From NCBI GenBank assembly GCA_041394885.1, contig JAWKHI010000008.1, positions 124,001-188,000 of the forward strand: a stretch of DNA of 64,000 nucleotides, given 5' to 3'. Below are positions 7,902 through 16,446 of this stretch, piece after piece; position 1 is the first letter of the stretch, and each line of letters opens with the position of its first letter. The stretch comes from DSOI01 sp041394885 (GTDB taxonomy: Bacteria; Acidobacteriota; Terriglobia; Bryobacterales; Bryobacteraceae). Both the position numbers and the translations under genes were made by a program. The notes below the pieces were generated by a model. It worked only from the letters and a program-made list of their open reading frames with translations. It ran no database searches and had not been told where the DNA came from.

Positions 7902-9839
7902 ATGTCGTTCACCCAGGCCAACAGACTACTCGCCATTGAGACGCCGCTCGGAGAAGATATCCTTCTGATTGAGAACTTTACGTGTTCCGAGCGGATCTCG
8001 GGTCTGTTCCAGATCCAGGCCAATTGCGCCGTGGAATTGGCCAACCTCGCCAAAATGAAGGCCGAACGGCTCATCGGTGCGCCGGTGAACATCCGCATCC
8101 GGGTGCGCGGAACCAAGGAACGCCTGTGGAATGGCATCGTGCGCCGCGTGGCGCACACGTCCAAGGACGCTACCTTCGGCTACTTTACGCTCGACATCGT
8201 ACCCAAGATCTGGCGGCTCGCTCATCAAACCGATTGCCGGATCTACCAGGGAAAGAAGGTTCCTGAAGTGGTAGAGGAGATCCTCGGGGAGTTCGGCATC
8301 ACGCCGTTCCGCTTCGACCTTCAAAAATCGTACACTCCCTGGGACTACTGCGTGATGTACCGCGAGTCTTTCCTGCAGTTCATTTCGCGGCTCCTCGAGC
8401 AGGAAGGCCTTTTCTACTTCTTCGAACACGAACGCGGCTCGCACACCTTGAAGATCGCGGACCATCCCGGCGCGCACCCGAAATGTCCCATCGATTCCGA
8501 GATCCGCTATCAGCCCGAGGCCGGTTCGGGAACCGAGGATGACGACGACATGGTGGCACGATGGGAAAGCGCCGAGGAACTACGCCCGGGCGTGTTCACC
8601 ATGAGGGACCATCACTTCCAACTGCCCGCGAAGAACCTGGAGGTGACCGAACGGACGCTCGTGTCACTCGGCGGCAACACCGCAATGGAGGTGTTCGACT
8701 ATCCCGGCGAGTACGCCCAACTGTTCGTCGACCCCGACAAGAGACTCGATCAAGTGCAGAGCGAAGGGGAAAGGGTGGTCCGGTTGCGGATGGAGTCCGA
8801 AGAGGTCTCGATTCGCAGCTTCGCCGGAACCGGCTTCGCCGTCACGCTCGCCTCCGGATACCAGTTCGAGTTGAAGCAGCACTACTTCAAGCCGCTCAAC
8901 ACGAAATACGTTCTCACGACCGTGCAGCATCAGGCTACCCAGACGCCCGCCTACCGCGGCAGCCAGGCAGCGCTCGGCGCCTATCGGAATTCGTTCAAGT
9001 GCATCCCGCTGGCGGTGCCGTTCCGCCCCGTGCGGCAAACTCCGAAACCGGTGGTGCAGGGTCTGCAAACCGCCATCGTGACAGGGCCTCCGGGCGAGGA
9101 GATCTATACCGACAAGTATGGGCGGGTCAAAGTACGGTTCTTCTGGGACCGCAGAAGCCCGGGTGACGATAAAAGCTCCGGATGGCTCCGCGTGGCCACG
9201 CCCTGGGCGGGCAACCACTGGGGCATGATTCACATCCCGCGCGTCGGGCAGGAAGTCGTGGTCGAATTCCTCGAGGGCGACCCGGACCAGCCGATGGTCA
9301 CCAACAGCGTTTACAACGCCGACCAGATGCCGCCCTACACCCTCCCCGATCACAAGACCCAAAGCGGCATCAAATCGCGTAGTTCGAAAAACGGCACTCC
9401 GAAACACTTCAACGAGATCCGGTTCGAAGATCTGAAAGGCAGGGAGCAGATCTACATCCACGCCGAGAATTCGCTTTCCACCGTCGTCGAAGGGTCCGAA
9501 AGCCGCGCTGTCGGCGGCAGCCGCAACACCACCATCCAGAAAGACGATACCTGCACGCTGAAGGAAGGCAGTTCCTCGCTCATCATCGAACAACGCTCCC
9601 GCCTGTTGTGGATTCAGGAAGGCAGCGATTCCACCGTCATCGATAAGGGCAACTCCGACATCGAAGTAACATTAGGGAAAATGACCACCTCCGTCCCGGC
9701 CGGAACTTACAAAGTGACGGCGAAGGAAATCGAGCTCGAAGCTACCGACAAGATCACCATCAAATGCGGCGGCAGTTCCATCGAACTCACTTCCGCGAAC
9801 ATCAAAGCGGTCAGCGCGATGATCGACCTGAATCCATAG
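7902..9839 (+). CDS. vgrG: Type VI secretion tip protein VgrG
   Basis: 645 residues with the full VgrG layout. The gp27-like domain spans residues ~1-370 (SCxYRESFLQFISRLLEQEGLFYFFEH-type segment near residue 155). The gp5 OB-fold follows (AIVTGPPGEEIYTDKYGRVKVRFFWDR, WLRVATPWAGNHWGMIHIPRVGQEVVVEFLEGDPDQPMV). A C-terminal beta-helix needle with repeated IYIHAENSLSTVVEG and STVIDKGNSDIEVTLGKMT units ends near SIELTSANIKAVS. It forms the puncturing spike and carries the PAAR protein encoded 14 bases downstream. ATG 7902 has a GGAAAGGGG ribosome site. No sheath, baseplate or ClpV genes are in the window, so this is an orphan vgrG island. Confidence 0.96.
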   Translation: MSFTQANRLLAIETPLGEDILLIENFTCSERISGLFQIQANCAVELANLAKMKAERLIGAPVNIRIRVRGTKERLWNGIVRRVAHTSKDATFGYFTLDIVPKIWRLAHQTDCRIYQGKKVPEVVEEILGEFGITPFRFDLQKSYTPWDYCVMYRESFLQFISRLLEQEGLFYFFEHERGSHTLKIADHPGAHPKCPIDSEIRYQPEAGSGTEDDDDMVARWESAEELRPGVFTMRDHHFQLPAKNLEVTERTLVSLGGNTAMEVFDYPGEYAQLFVDPDKRLDQVQSEGERVVRLRMESEEVSIRSFAGTGFAVTLASGYQFELKQHYFKPLNTKYVLTTVQHQATQTPAYRGSQAALGAYRNSFKCIPLAVPFRPVRQTPKPVVQGLQTAIVTGPPGEEIYTDKYGRVKVRFFWDRRSPGDDKSSGWLRVATPWAGNHWGMIHIPRVGQEVVVEFLEGDPDQPMVTNSVYNADQMPPYTLPDHKTQSGIKSRSSKNGTPKHFNEIRFEDLKGREQIYIHAENSLSTVVEGSESRAVGGSRNTTIQKDDTCTLKEGSSSLIIEQRSRLLWIQEGSDSTVIDKGNSDIEVTLGKMTTSVPAGTYKVTAKEIELEATDKITIKCGGSSIELTSANIKAVSAMIDLNP

Positions 9840-9853
9840 CGAGGATAAGAACC

Positions 9854-10708
9854 ATGCCCGCCGCGGCCAGAATCACAGACAATCACGCATGTCCGGCAAG
9901 CACGGGCCCGGTGGCCCACGGAGGAGGTCCCATAATCCCCCCGTGCTCGGTCAACGTAAGGACCAACATGCTCAACCAGGCCCGCGCCACCGACAAAGCC
10001 ATGTGCGTCGGCCCCCCGGACTTCATCGTCACCGGCTCCTCCACCGTGAAAGTGAACGGCATGATGGCCGCCCGGCAAACCGATAAATGCATGCACGGCG
10101 GTCAGATCGCCGCCGGCTCGCGCAACGTGAACATCGGCGGCCCGCGCGCGGGCGCCACCCTCGGCAACCCGATGGTGGCCGCGGTGGCCTGCGTCGCCCT
10201 CCGGAACGGACGCACCTCCAACAGCGTGCAGCAGACCAACAACAATTGCGGAATCGAATCCTGCCGGTTGATCGTCAATCAGACCGGCCGCAACCGGTCC
10301 GAGGATGACCTGATGGACGAGGCCCTGGCGGAAGACGACGCCACCGAGGAGCGCAGCCGGGTGGCGAGCGGTGGCACCTCGCCAGGTGACCGCCGCAGCA
10401 TCCTCCGGCGCAATGGCGTCGCAAGCACCAACCGCTCCGCCACTATGACGAATATCACACAGGCCGTGGCTGAGCGCCGCGGCGTCATCACCTCGCACGA
10501 AGTGAAAATCCTATGGGGAGGAAGGCAGAGTGGCGGCCACGCGATCAATGTGATCGGCCTCGAGTACGACAGCAACGGAAACTTACTCAACGTACTTACT
10601 TCCGACACCGGGCTTGGCAACTGCGGCCGCCGTGTTCCGGCAGGGCAATTCGAGCGCTCGCTGCGCTCCGGCCGTGACGCCAACATCACCGACAACCCGA
10701 TCTGGTAG
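9854..10708 (+). CDS. PAAR-tip effector with C39/papain-like cysteine protease domain
   Basis: 284 residues. Residues 1-~95 form a DUF4150/PAAR-like tip (MPAAARITDNHACPAS...GGPIIPPC...MAARQTDKCMHGGQI) that caps VgrG. After a linker there is a candidate papain/C39-fold catalytic set: QQTNNNCGIES (Cys132 with an oxyanion Gln at 126/127), SGGHAINVIG (His229) and LTSDTGLGN (Asp251). This is the Cys-His-Asp order of bacteriocin-processing-like C39 peptidases and of several polymorphic-toxin proteases. Predicted role: a T6SS-delivered protease acting in or on the target cell. The middle (150-190) is acidic and probably disordered. Catalytic residues are assigned by motif only. It is immediately followed, with no gap, by a secreted protein that may be its immunity factor. 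Confidence 0.78.
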   Translation: MPAAARITDNHACPASTGPVAHGGGPIIPPCSVNVRTNMLNQARATDKAMCVGPPDFIVTGSSTVKVNGMMAARQTDKCMHGGQIAAGSRNVNIGGPRAGATLGNPMVAAVACVALRNGRTSNSVQQTNNNCGIESCRLIVNQTGRNRSEDDLMDEALAEDDATEERSRVASGGTSPGDRRSILRRNGVASTNRSATMTNITQAVAERRGVITSHEVKILWGGRQSGGHAINVIGLEYDSNGNLLNVLTSDTGLGNCGRRVPAGQFERSLRSGRDANITDNPIW

Positions 10709-11356
10709 ATGAAGCACCCGGCCACAGTTCGACGTGAGGTGGCCGCCGCGGTGCTGACACTACTGCTACTAGGAGGAGGAAGCGACTGCGGAGTCGCACA
10801 GAACGCCATGAACCCAAACGATCCCATCCTGAGCGCCGAAAGCATCCGCGAAATCGCCGGACGCACCGCCGCCGCGAATCTCCCCGACGAGGTTGCCGAG
10901 ACGCTGCCGGTGATCACCGCCGCCGGCGGCTCGCCGCGCGTGCGCATCGTGTTCTACAACGAGACCGGCCCCCCCAATGCGAGAAAGGTCCACCTGCCGC
11001 ACCACCTGATCGAGATCCATCCGGTTACCGGGAATGTGCTGCGATTCGCGAAGGTGCGTCCTCGGGAGGTGGGCGTGGCGGACCCGCCGGTACGCGTCCC
11101 TGGGGTCGACTACGACGACAGCCTCACCGTGGATGAGTACATCCGGATTGAAGACCGGTTCCTCGCCATCTCGCCCGCCGTTTGGCGGCTGTTCCTCGAT
11201 CATGCCAACCAGCCTTCGGCCAACGAAGAATCCGTCAAGCTGGTGCGCGAGTATTGGGATCTCTTCGCCCGGTCCACGCCCTGGGAAGTGGCGCCGTTCT
11301 ACATAGGCGCGGCGCCGGACTTCTTCTCCTGGGTGCGCGCGACGGCGGGAAAGTGA
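10709..11356 (+). CDS. Secreted protein, candidate T6SS immunity protein (family copy 1)
   Basis: 215 residues; the ATG follows the effector stop codon directly. The N-terminus has a signal peptide (VAAAVLTLLLLGGGS..., cleavage probably near AQNA). The mature part contains LIEIHPVTGNVLRFAKVRP and ends APDFFSWVRATAGK. These features recur in the next protein (YLLTVDAETGKVTELRP; GGWFFAWVGAVAG), so the two look like diverged paralogues, one periplasmic and one cytoplasmic. Placement straight after the effector, plus export, suits periplasmic immunity. Function is inferred from context; no named family is recognised. Confidence 0.65.
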   Translation: MKHPATVRREVAAAVLTLLLLGGGSDCGVAQNAMNPNDPILSAESIREIAGRTAAANLPDEVAETLPVITAAGGSPRVRIVFYNETGPPNARKVHLPHHLIEIHPVTGNVLRFAKVRPREVGVADPPVRVPGVDYDDSLTVDEYIRIEDRFLAISPAVWRLFLDHANQPSANEESVKLVREYWDLFARSTPWEVAPFYIGAAPDFFSWVRATAGK

Positions 11357-11362
11357 GCCGTG

Positions 11363-11911
11363 ATGCCGAAGCAATTGCCACCACTGAAACCCATGGGCCG
11401 GATCGCGCGCGCCGCCGCCGCGCAGCAGGATGGTCCCCTGCGCGACTACGCCTGCCGCTCGTTCCCCATCCCGGCGCGAGGCTTTGACGGTCTGTGGGTG
11501 CAATTCCTTTTCTCGCGCGCCAGTGCCGACGGTGAGCAGTCGCCGGTTTGGATAGCCGCGCCGGAGTATCTCCTGACCGTAGACGCTGAAACCGGCAAGG
11601 TGACCGAACTCCGCCCGTTCGACGCCCCGCGCGGCGAATGGCTGGGACAGGATCACTCCCTGGAGCGGCGCGCGCAGCTCGACTTCGTCGAACAGGAACA
11701 AGCTCTGTACGGAGAGTTGGACATCCTGTTGCCGGCGCTCGCGTCGGGAGCGCGTCCTGTTCCCGATGAGACCGCGGCGGCGGCCCGCCGCTACACGGCA
11801 CGATTCCGGTTTCTCGCCGAACAGCCGCTGCTGCCCTACTACCAGCACCTCGGCGGGTGGTTCTTCGCATGGGTCGGTGCAGTGGCGGGGCCGTCAGGAG
11901 GCCCGGCATGA
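11363..11911 (+). CDS. Cytoplasmic paralogue of the preceding protein, candidate immunity or adaptor (copy 2)
   Basis: 182 residues from ATG 11363; a GTG directly before it at 11360 is an alternative. There is no signal peptide. It shares with the preceding protein an internal xVDAETGKVTELRP strand-turn-strand and a C-terminal PYYQHLGGWFFAWVGA segment. Its stop overlaps the next ATG (11908, ATGA). A pair of related proteins, exported and cytosolic, behind one effector is compatible with protecting both compartments, or with one acting as an effector chaperone. Function is not established. Confidence 0.62.
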   Translation: MPKQLPPLKPMGRIARAAAAQQDGPLRDYACRSFPIPARGFDGLWVQFLFSRASADGEQSPVWIAAPEYLLTVDAETGKVTELRPFDAPRGEWLGQDHSLERRAQLDFVEQEQALYGELDILLPALASGARPVPDETAAAARRYTARFRFLAEQPLLPYYQHLGGWFFAWVGAVAGPSGGPA

Positions 11912-12534
11912 GCCCGGCGGCGGAAGTACCGGACTTCGTTTCCTGGCTCCAACGTATCCAGGCCTGCCCGCAGGGGGTGCGCTGGGCGCGGGATTGCCGG
12001 TCGATTCTCGATGCCGGCGAAGCCTGCCCCAATTCGGAGTGGCTGCTGTGGACGGTCCGCGAGGCCGGCTTCGCGGACCCGGCCGTGGGCCGCTCTTTCA
12101 CCGCGGCCTGCCTGGCGCGCGTTCGCCGCCTGTTGCCCGATCCGCGGCAGCAACAAGCGCTGGCGCTGCTCGAATCCGTGGCCGCCGGCGCCGGATCCGA
12201 GCGAGACTGCGCCGAAGCTGCGCGCTTGGCCGCCGAGGCGCAAGCGGACTTGGCCATGTCGCCGGAATGGTCGGCGTCAGCGGCCGCAGCCGGTGCGGCG
12301 TTGTGGCACGCCGCGGCGGAGGATCCCTGGGCGGCGTCGGCCGAGGTGCGCCGGCATTGCCTCCGCGCGATGGCTTGGGATCCGTGGGCCGTGGATCAGG
12401 ACGTCGAGGATCGAACTCTGGCTACCGCTCTCAAAGCTCTGCTCCGGCCCCACGGCTCGGCGATCGTAGCCGCCATCCGCGAACGGTTCGCTGCCAATCC
12501 CCCGAAACCGCCGAAACCTTGCGGAGGCTGCTAA
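11908..12534 (+). CDS. All-helical Ala-rich protein, Imm5-like candidate immunity protein
   Basis: 208 residues from ATG 11908, overlapping the previous stop. Almost entirely alpha-helical and Ala/Arg-rich: SEWLLWTVREAGFADPAVG, LPDPRQQQALALLESVAAG, CAEAARLAAEAQADLAMSP, ASAAAAGAALWHAAAEDPW. This helical repeat of 'ALALLE...A.RAA.AAA' resembles the all-alpha immunity proteins of the Imm5 kind found near polymorphic toxins, but I cannot confirm homology. It ends with a short Pro/Cys tail (PPKPPKPCGGC). Three bases separate it from the next gene. Confidence 0.6.
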   Translation: MSPAAEVPDFVSWLQRIQACPQGVRWARDCRSILDAGEACPNSEWLLWTVREAGFADPAVGRSFTAACLARVRRLLPDPRQQQALALLESVAAGAGSERDCAEAARLAAEAQADLAMSPEWSASAAAAGAALWHAAAEDPWAASAEVRRHCLRAMAWDPWAVDQDVEDRTLATALKALLRPHGSAIVAAIRERFAANPPKPPKPCGGC

Positions 12535-12537
12535 GCG

Positions 12538-13311
12538 ATGGCGAACATCTGGGCCTATAACTCGCGCGATTTTGGCTCCGCCAGCGCGCCCTTCTGCGCC
12601 GATGGCACTTCCACTGTCGGCCTGCTGCCAGACCAGATCCCCTGGGACCGTACGCTCGGCTTCACCGATATCCGCAACCTCGTGGCCGAACTCGACCGCG
12701 CCCTGTCCGCGCCCGCCCGTGGCGAAACCGCCGTTGCCCCGCTCGACACCCTCGCCATCCTCGCCCATGGCCTGCCGGACGGAATCGCCGTGCTGCCCGA
12801 TGGCCGCGTCCTCAACTCGGCTCACTACGGCGCCTATGGTAGCGCGCTCGCGGACCTCAACCGCGCGCTCCATGCCTGCTCCTCGGCCAATTGCGGCGCC
12901 CCCCGGCAGCCCACGTTGATCCTCTATGCCTGCGCTGCCGCCGCACGCCACCGCGATACACCCGCCGGCACGGACTCGCTCATCGAGTGGATGTCCGGAT
13001 GGATGGAAAATACCCGCGTCGTCGGCTTCACCCGCCTGCTCACACTCGACGGGCTGCGCACCGTGGACCTGGCCGAGCGCCGGTTCTGCCTCGCGCCCGA
13101 CGTGTTCGAGACCACCGAAGAGTACGACTACGGACGCGACATCCGCGCCCAGGGAACCGCCGATGCCTCCGCCGGCCGCCTGCCCGTGGCCAGCCCGGAC
13201 TCGATTTCCGCGATCGTCTACCTCAACGGGCGTCGAGTGAATTCGCTCGGCGCCGCCGGCGCCAGCATGGCGGACCGGCCCAGGCGTCGCGGGCGCGCCC
13301 GCCGTGACTGA
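12538..13311 (+). CDS. Clan-CD (caspase/CHAT/DUF4347-like) candidate protease in T6SS operon
   Basis: 257 residues, no signal peptide. The core has the clan-CD cysteine protease layout: a strand ending in His-Gly (TLAILAHGLPDGI, His77), then ~50 residues later a strand ending in the nucleophile (PTLILYACAAA, Cys132), followed by a helix (TDSLIEWMSGWM) and another strand (RVVGFTRLLTL). This is the HG...(Y/S)-A-C pattern of CHAT, gingipain and DUF4347 domains. The C-terminus is Arg-rich (RPRRRGRARRD). Last gene of the VgrG operon: it could be a second effector, a processing protease or a chaperone. Activity is a motif-based inference. Confidence 0.6.
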   Translation: MANIWAYNSRDFGSASAPFCADGTSTVGLLPDQIPWDRTLGFTDIRNLVAELDRALSAPARGETAVAPLDTLAILAHGLPDGIAVLPDGRVLNSAHYGAYGSALADLNRALHACSSANCGAPRQPTLILYACAAAARHRDTPAGTDSLIEWMSGWMENTRVVGFTRLLTLDGLRTVDLAERRFCLAPDVFETTEEYDYGRDIRAQGTADASAGRLPVASPDSISAIVYLNGRRVNSLGAAGASMADRPRRRGRARRD

Positions 13312-13320
13312 AGTCCGCGC

Positions 13321-14694
13321 TCAGGCCGGCGGCGCGAACAACGTGCCCCGGCCAAGCCGCCAGTCCGGGTCCAGCCGTTGTTTGACGGCGCGCATCGCTT
13401 CCACATGCTGCGGCGCGTATTGGATTTCGAGCAGCGCGCGTTTCCGCTTCCCCAACCCGTGCTCGGCGCTGACGGTGCCGCCGAGCGCCACCGCGGTCCG
13501 CGCCAGGTCCACCATGGCCAGCTTGCCCCGCTCGAATTCCTCGGTTGAGCCGGGCAGGATGTTCACATGCACATGCGCATCGCCGATATGCCCGAAAATG
13601 GCGTACCGCCCGCGGAACTCGCCGTCGAGCCGCGCGCGATAGGCCGCCAGCATCTCCCGGTTTCGCTCGATCGGGACCGCGTAGTCGGACCCTAGCTTCA
13701 TGAATCCGTTGCGCCGCACCGTGTCGTTCACCGCCTCCGGCAGCGCATGGCGGAACCGGCGGAATCGCTCCCGGTCCCGCGCCGATGCGGCGAGCCACGC
13801 CACTTCCGGATCGGCGCCAGTCTGCTCGATCCGTTCGATCCAACCGTCAATTTCCTCCGCGGCATCGGCGCCGGCGGTCTCCTGCTCGTAAAGGATCGCC
13901 GCACTCGCCGGCGGCGCCTCGCCAAACCGCGGGCGGATCAGATCGAGCGATGCCGCATCCATGAACTCGAGCATGCGCAAGTTCGAGATTCCCCTCCACT
14001 GGTCGACCGCGGCGGCAGCACCGTCTTCGTCCGGGAAGAAGACCACCCCGGTGATCAACTCGCCAGGAGCCGCCAGCAGCGCGAGTTCGGCTTCGGCCAC
14101 AATCGCGAGCGTACCTTCGCTCCCGGCGATGAGGTCAATCCAATCCATGCCGGGCGCCAGCGCATAGCCCGCGGTGTTCTTCGTCGTGCGCGGCAGTGGG
14201 ATCGCCGGGACGTCGAAGTCGATCGCGTCCCCGCGCTGGAAACGGCGCACCTCGCCTGACGCCATCACCGCCGTCAGCGCCATCACATACCGCCGTGTGG
14301 ACCCGTATCGAAAGCTCCGCGAACCGGAGGCATTCGTGGCGATCGACCCGCCCACGGATGCCAGCCATTCGGTGGGATCGGGCGCGTAGAATTGTCCGCT
14401 ACGTGCGGCCGCTTCGTGCACCGCCTCGAGGCTCACTCCCGCGCCCGCCACGGCCCGCGCGCCTTGGATGCGAAGTGCTCGCAACCGCTCGGTGGAGATC
14501 AGCCAGTCCGGCGCGGAATCAGTAGCGGGAATCGCACCTCCGGTGACGCCGGTGAGCGCGCCCGCGATGGTGACCGGAGCGCCTTCATGGGCTGCATCCC
14601 GCACCAATGCCGCCAGTTCGTCTACGCTGGCTGGGGCGGCAAAGCGGCTGGCCGCGCCGCGAAATCCGGAGGCGTCCTCGATGGGCCGCCGCAT
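13321..14694 (-). CDS. FAD-linked oxidase, GlcD/D-lactate dehydrogenase family
   Basis: 457 residues of the FAD-binding type 4 (PCMH) family. FAD-binding elements are VTIAGALTGVTGGAIP near the N-terminus, DPTEWLASVGGSIATNASGSRSFRYGSTR and LIAGSEGTLAIVAEAEL. The C-terminal substrate domain carries GHIGDAHVHVNILPG and TVSAEHGLGKRKR, as in glycolate or D-lactate dehydrogenases. It oxidises a 2-hydroxyacid to the 2-oxoacid; the exact substrate is unknown. Only two bases separate its start from the end of the RNase J gene, so the two are co-transcribed. It converges with the T6SS operon with a 9-base gap. Confidence 0.9.
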   Translation of the reverse strand: MRRPIEDASGFRGAASRFAAPASVDELAALVRDAAHEGAPVTIAGALTGVTGGAIPATDSAPDWLISTERLRALRIQGARAVAGAGVSLEAVHEAAARSGQFYAPDPTEWLASVGGSIATNASGSRSFRYGSTRRYVMALTAVMASGEVRRFQRGDAIDFDVPAIPLPRTTKNTAGYALAPGMDWIDLIAGSEGTLAIVAEAELALLAAPGELITGVVFFPDEDGAAAAVDQWRGISNLRMLEFMDAASLDLIRPRFGEAPPASAAILYEQETAGADAAEEIDGWIERIEQTGADPEVAWLAASARDRERFRRFRHALPEAVNDTVRRNGFMKLGSDYAVPIERNREMLAAYRARLDGEFRGRYAIFGHIGDAHVHVNILPGSTEEFERGKLAMVDLARTAVALGGTVSAEHGLGKRKRALLEIQYAPQHVEAMRAVKQRLDPDWRLGRGTLFAPPA

Positions 14695-14696
14695 CG

Positions 14697-16364
14697 TCAG
14701 ACTTCGAGGATCACCGGCATGATCAACGGCCGGCGCTGCGTCTGCTTGTTCAGAAACCGCTTGAGGTCCACGCGGACTTTTTCTTGAATCACGCCCCAGT
14801 CGCTGCGCTCTTCCGCCGAAGAGCTCTCGAGCGTCTTTACCACCACGCCCCGCGCTTGCTTCATCAGCTCAGCGCCGCCCTCGGAAATGAAGCCGCGCGT
14901 CACGATTTCCGGCTGGCCCTCCGGACGCCCGGTGTGCTTGTCGATGGCGATGATGGGCAGCACGATTCCGTCTTCCGAGAGATGGCGGCGATCGCGAATC
15001 ACCAGATCGTCCACGAATTCGTCGATCGTGCCCGAATCGATGCACACGCGTCCCACCGGCACCCGTTCGCCGCGCCGCGCGCCGAACTCGTCGATCTCGA
15101 GCGTCTCGCCGCTTTCCATCACGAAGCTTTTCTCGAGGCCCGAATGCTTCATGTGCTCGGCGATACCGGCATGCACCGCCAATTGGCGATACTCGCCGTG
15201 TACGGGCATGAAGAAACGCGGACGCACCAGGCTCAGCATCAGCCGCAGTTCATCGGCCGAGCCGTGTCCGGAGACGTGGACCGGAGGCGCCATCGTTCCG
15301 TAGATCATATCCGCGCCCCGGCGCGCGAGGTGATTCATCACCCGGTAGATCGCCTTCTCATTGCCCGGAATCATCCGCGCGCTGAACACCACCGTATCGC
15401 CCCGTTCGAGCGACAACTGGCGATGGTTGTCCACCGCCACGCGCGACATCGCCGACATCGGCTCGCCCTGCGTGCCAGAGACGATCACACAAACACGGTC
15501 CCGCCGGGTGGACTGGATGTCCTGCGGACGCAATAGCGTGTCGTCTGGGATCCGCAGTAGGCCGAGGTTGTGGGCAATCTCGGTTACCTCGCCCATGCTC
15601 CTCCCGAGCAGCGCCACCTTGCGCTTGAACTCGTGCGCCACATCGAGAATCTGCTGCACGCGATGAATCGACGAACTGAATGTCGTGAACACCAAACGGT
15701 GCTTGGAGCGATGGAAGATTTCTTCCAGACGCGGCCGTACCGAGCGCTCGCTCGGCGAGGTGCCCGGCCGGTCCGCATTGGTGGAATCCGACAGCAGCAG
15801 CAGCACGCCGCGGCGGCCATACTCGGCGAACGAGTGCAGATCGAACGGCACGTTGTCGATCGGCGTCGGGTCCACTTTGAAATCGCCGGTATGGATTACC
15901 ACCCCGAGCGGTGTGGTGATGGCCAGAGCCACCGCCTGCGAGATTGAATGAGTGACGTGGATGAACTCGACCTTGAATGGGCCGATTTCCACCCGCTCGC
16001 CCGGCTTCACCCGGTTCAGTTTTACATGGTCGAGCATGTCGTGCTCGTCCAGCCGCCGCTCGATCAACCCGATCGTGAAGGGTGTAGCGTAGGCGGGGAT
16101 GTCGAGCTCCGACAGCAGAAACGCCGCCGCCCCGATATGGTCTTCGTGGCCGTGGGTGAACACCACGCCGCGGACCTTCTTTTTTCGGTCAGTCAGGTAT
16201 GTGAAGTCGGGGACGACGCTGTCGACACCCATCAGTTCGGCGTCGGGAAACATCATCCCAGCGTCGATCACGATGATGTCATCACCGTATTCCAAGGCGA
16301 GGCAGTTCATGCCAAACTCGCCAAGACCACCAAGCGGGACGACCCGGAGAACAGACTCGGGCAT
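14697..16364 (-). CDS. rnj: Ribonuclease J
   Basis: 555 residues, normal for RNase J. The metallo-beta-lactamase part has LGGLGEFGMNCLALEY, VIDAGMMFPD and the zinc motif VFTHGHEDHIGAA. Beta-CASP elements include SDSTNADRPGTSPSE, GTQGEPMSAMSR and HVSGHGSADELRL, followed by the C-terminal domain. The enzyme gives 5'-to-3' exonucleolytic and endonucleolytic RNA turnover in bacteria that use RNase J. It is transcribed divergently from the TPR gene over an 82-base gap. Confidence 0.96.
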   Translation of the reverse strand: MPESVLRVVPLGGLGEFGMNCLALEYGDDIIVIDAGMMFPDAELMGVDSVVPDFTYLTDRKKKVRGVVFTHGHEDHIGAAAFLLSELDIPAYATPFTIGLIERRLDEHDMLDHVKLNRVKPGERVEIGPFKVEFIHVTHSISQAVALAITTPLGVVIHTGDFKVDPTPIDNVPFDLHSFAEYGRRGVLLLLSDSTNADRPGTSPSERSVRPRLEEIFHRSKHRLVFTTFSSSIHRVQQILDVAHEFKRKVALLGRSMGEVTEIAHNLGLLRIPDDTLLRPQDIQSTRRDRVCVIVSGTQGEPMSAMSRVAVDNHRQLSLERGDTVVFSARMIPGNEKAIYRVMNHLARRGADMIYGTMAPPVHVSGHGSADELRLMLSLVRPRFFMPVHGEYRQLAVHAGIAEHMKHSGLEKSFVMESGETLEIDEFGARRGERVPVGRVCIDSGTIDEFVDDLVIRDRRHLSEDGIVLPIIAIDKHTGRPEGQPEIVTRGFISEGGAELMKQARGVVVKTLESSSAEERSDWGVIQEKVRVDLKRFLNKQTQRRPLIMPVILEV

Positions 16365-16446
16365 AAGCTCTTAAGGTTAGCATGCCTGGGACCGTTCTCA
16401 CGCACGGCATGGCCATTCCCGGATGGAAGAGCCATACAATGAAGAT

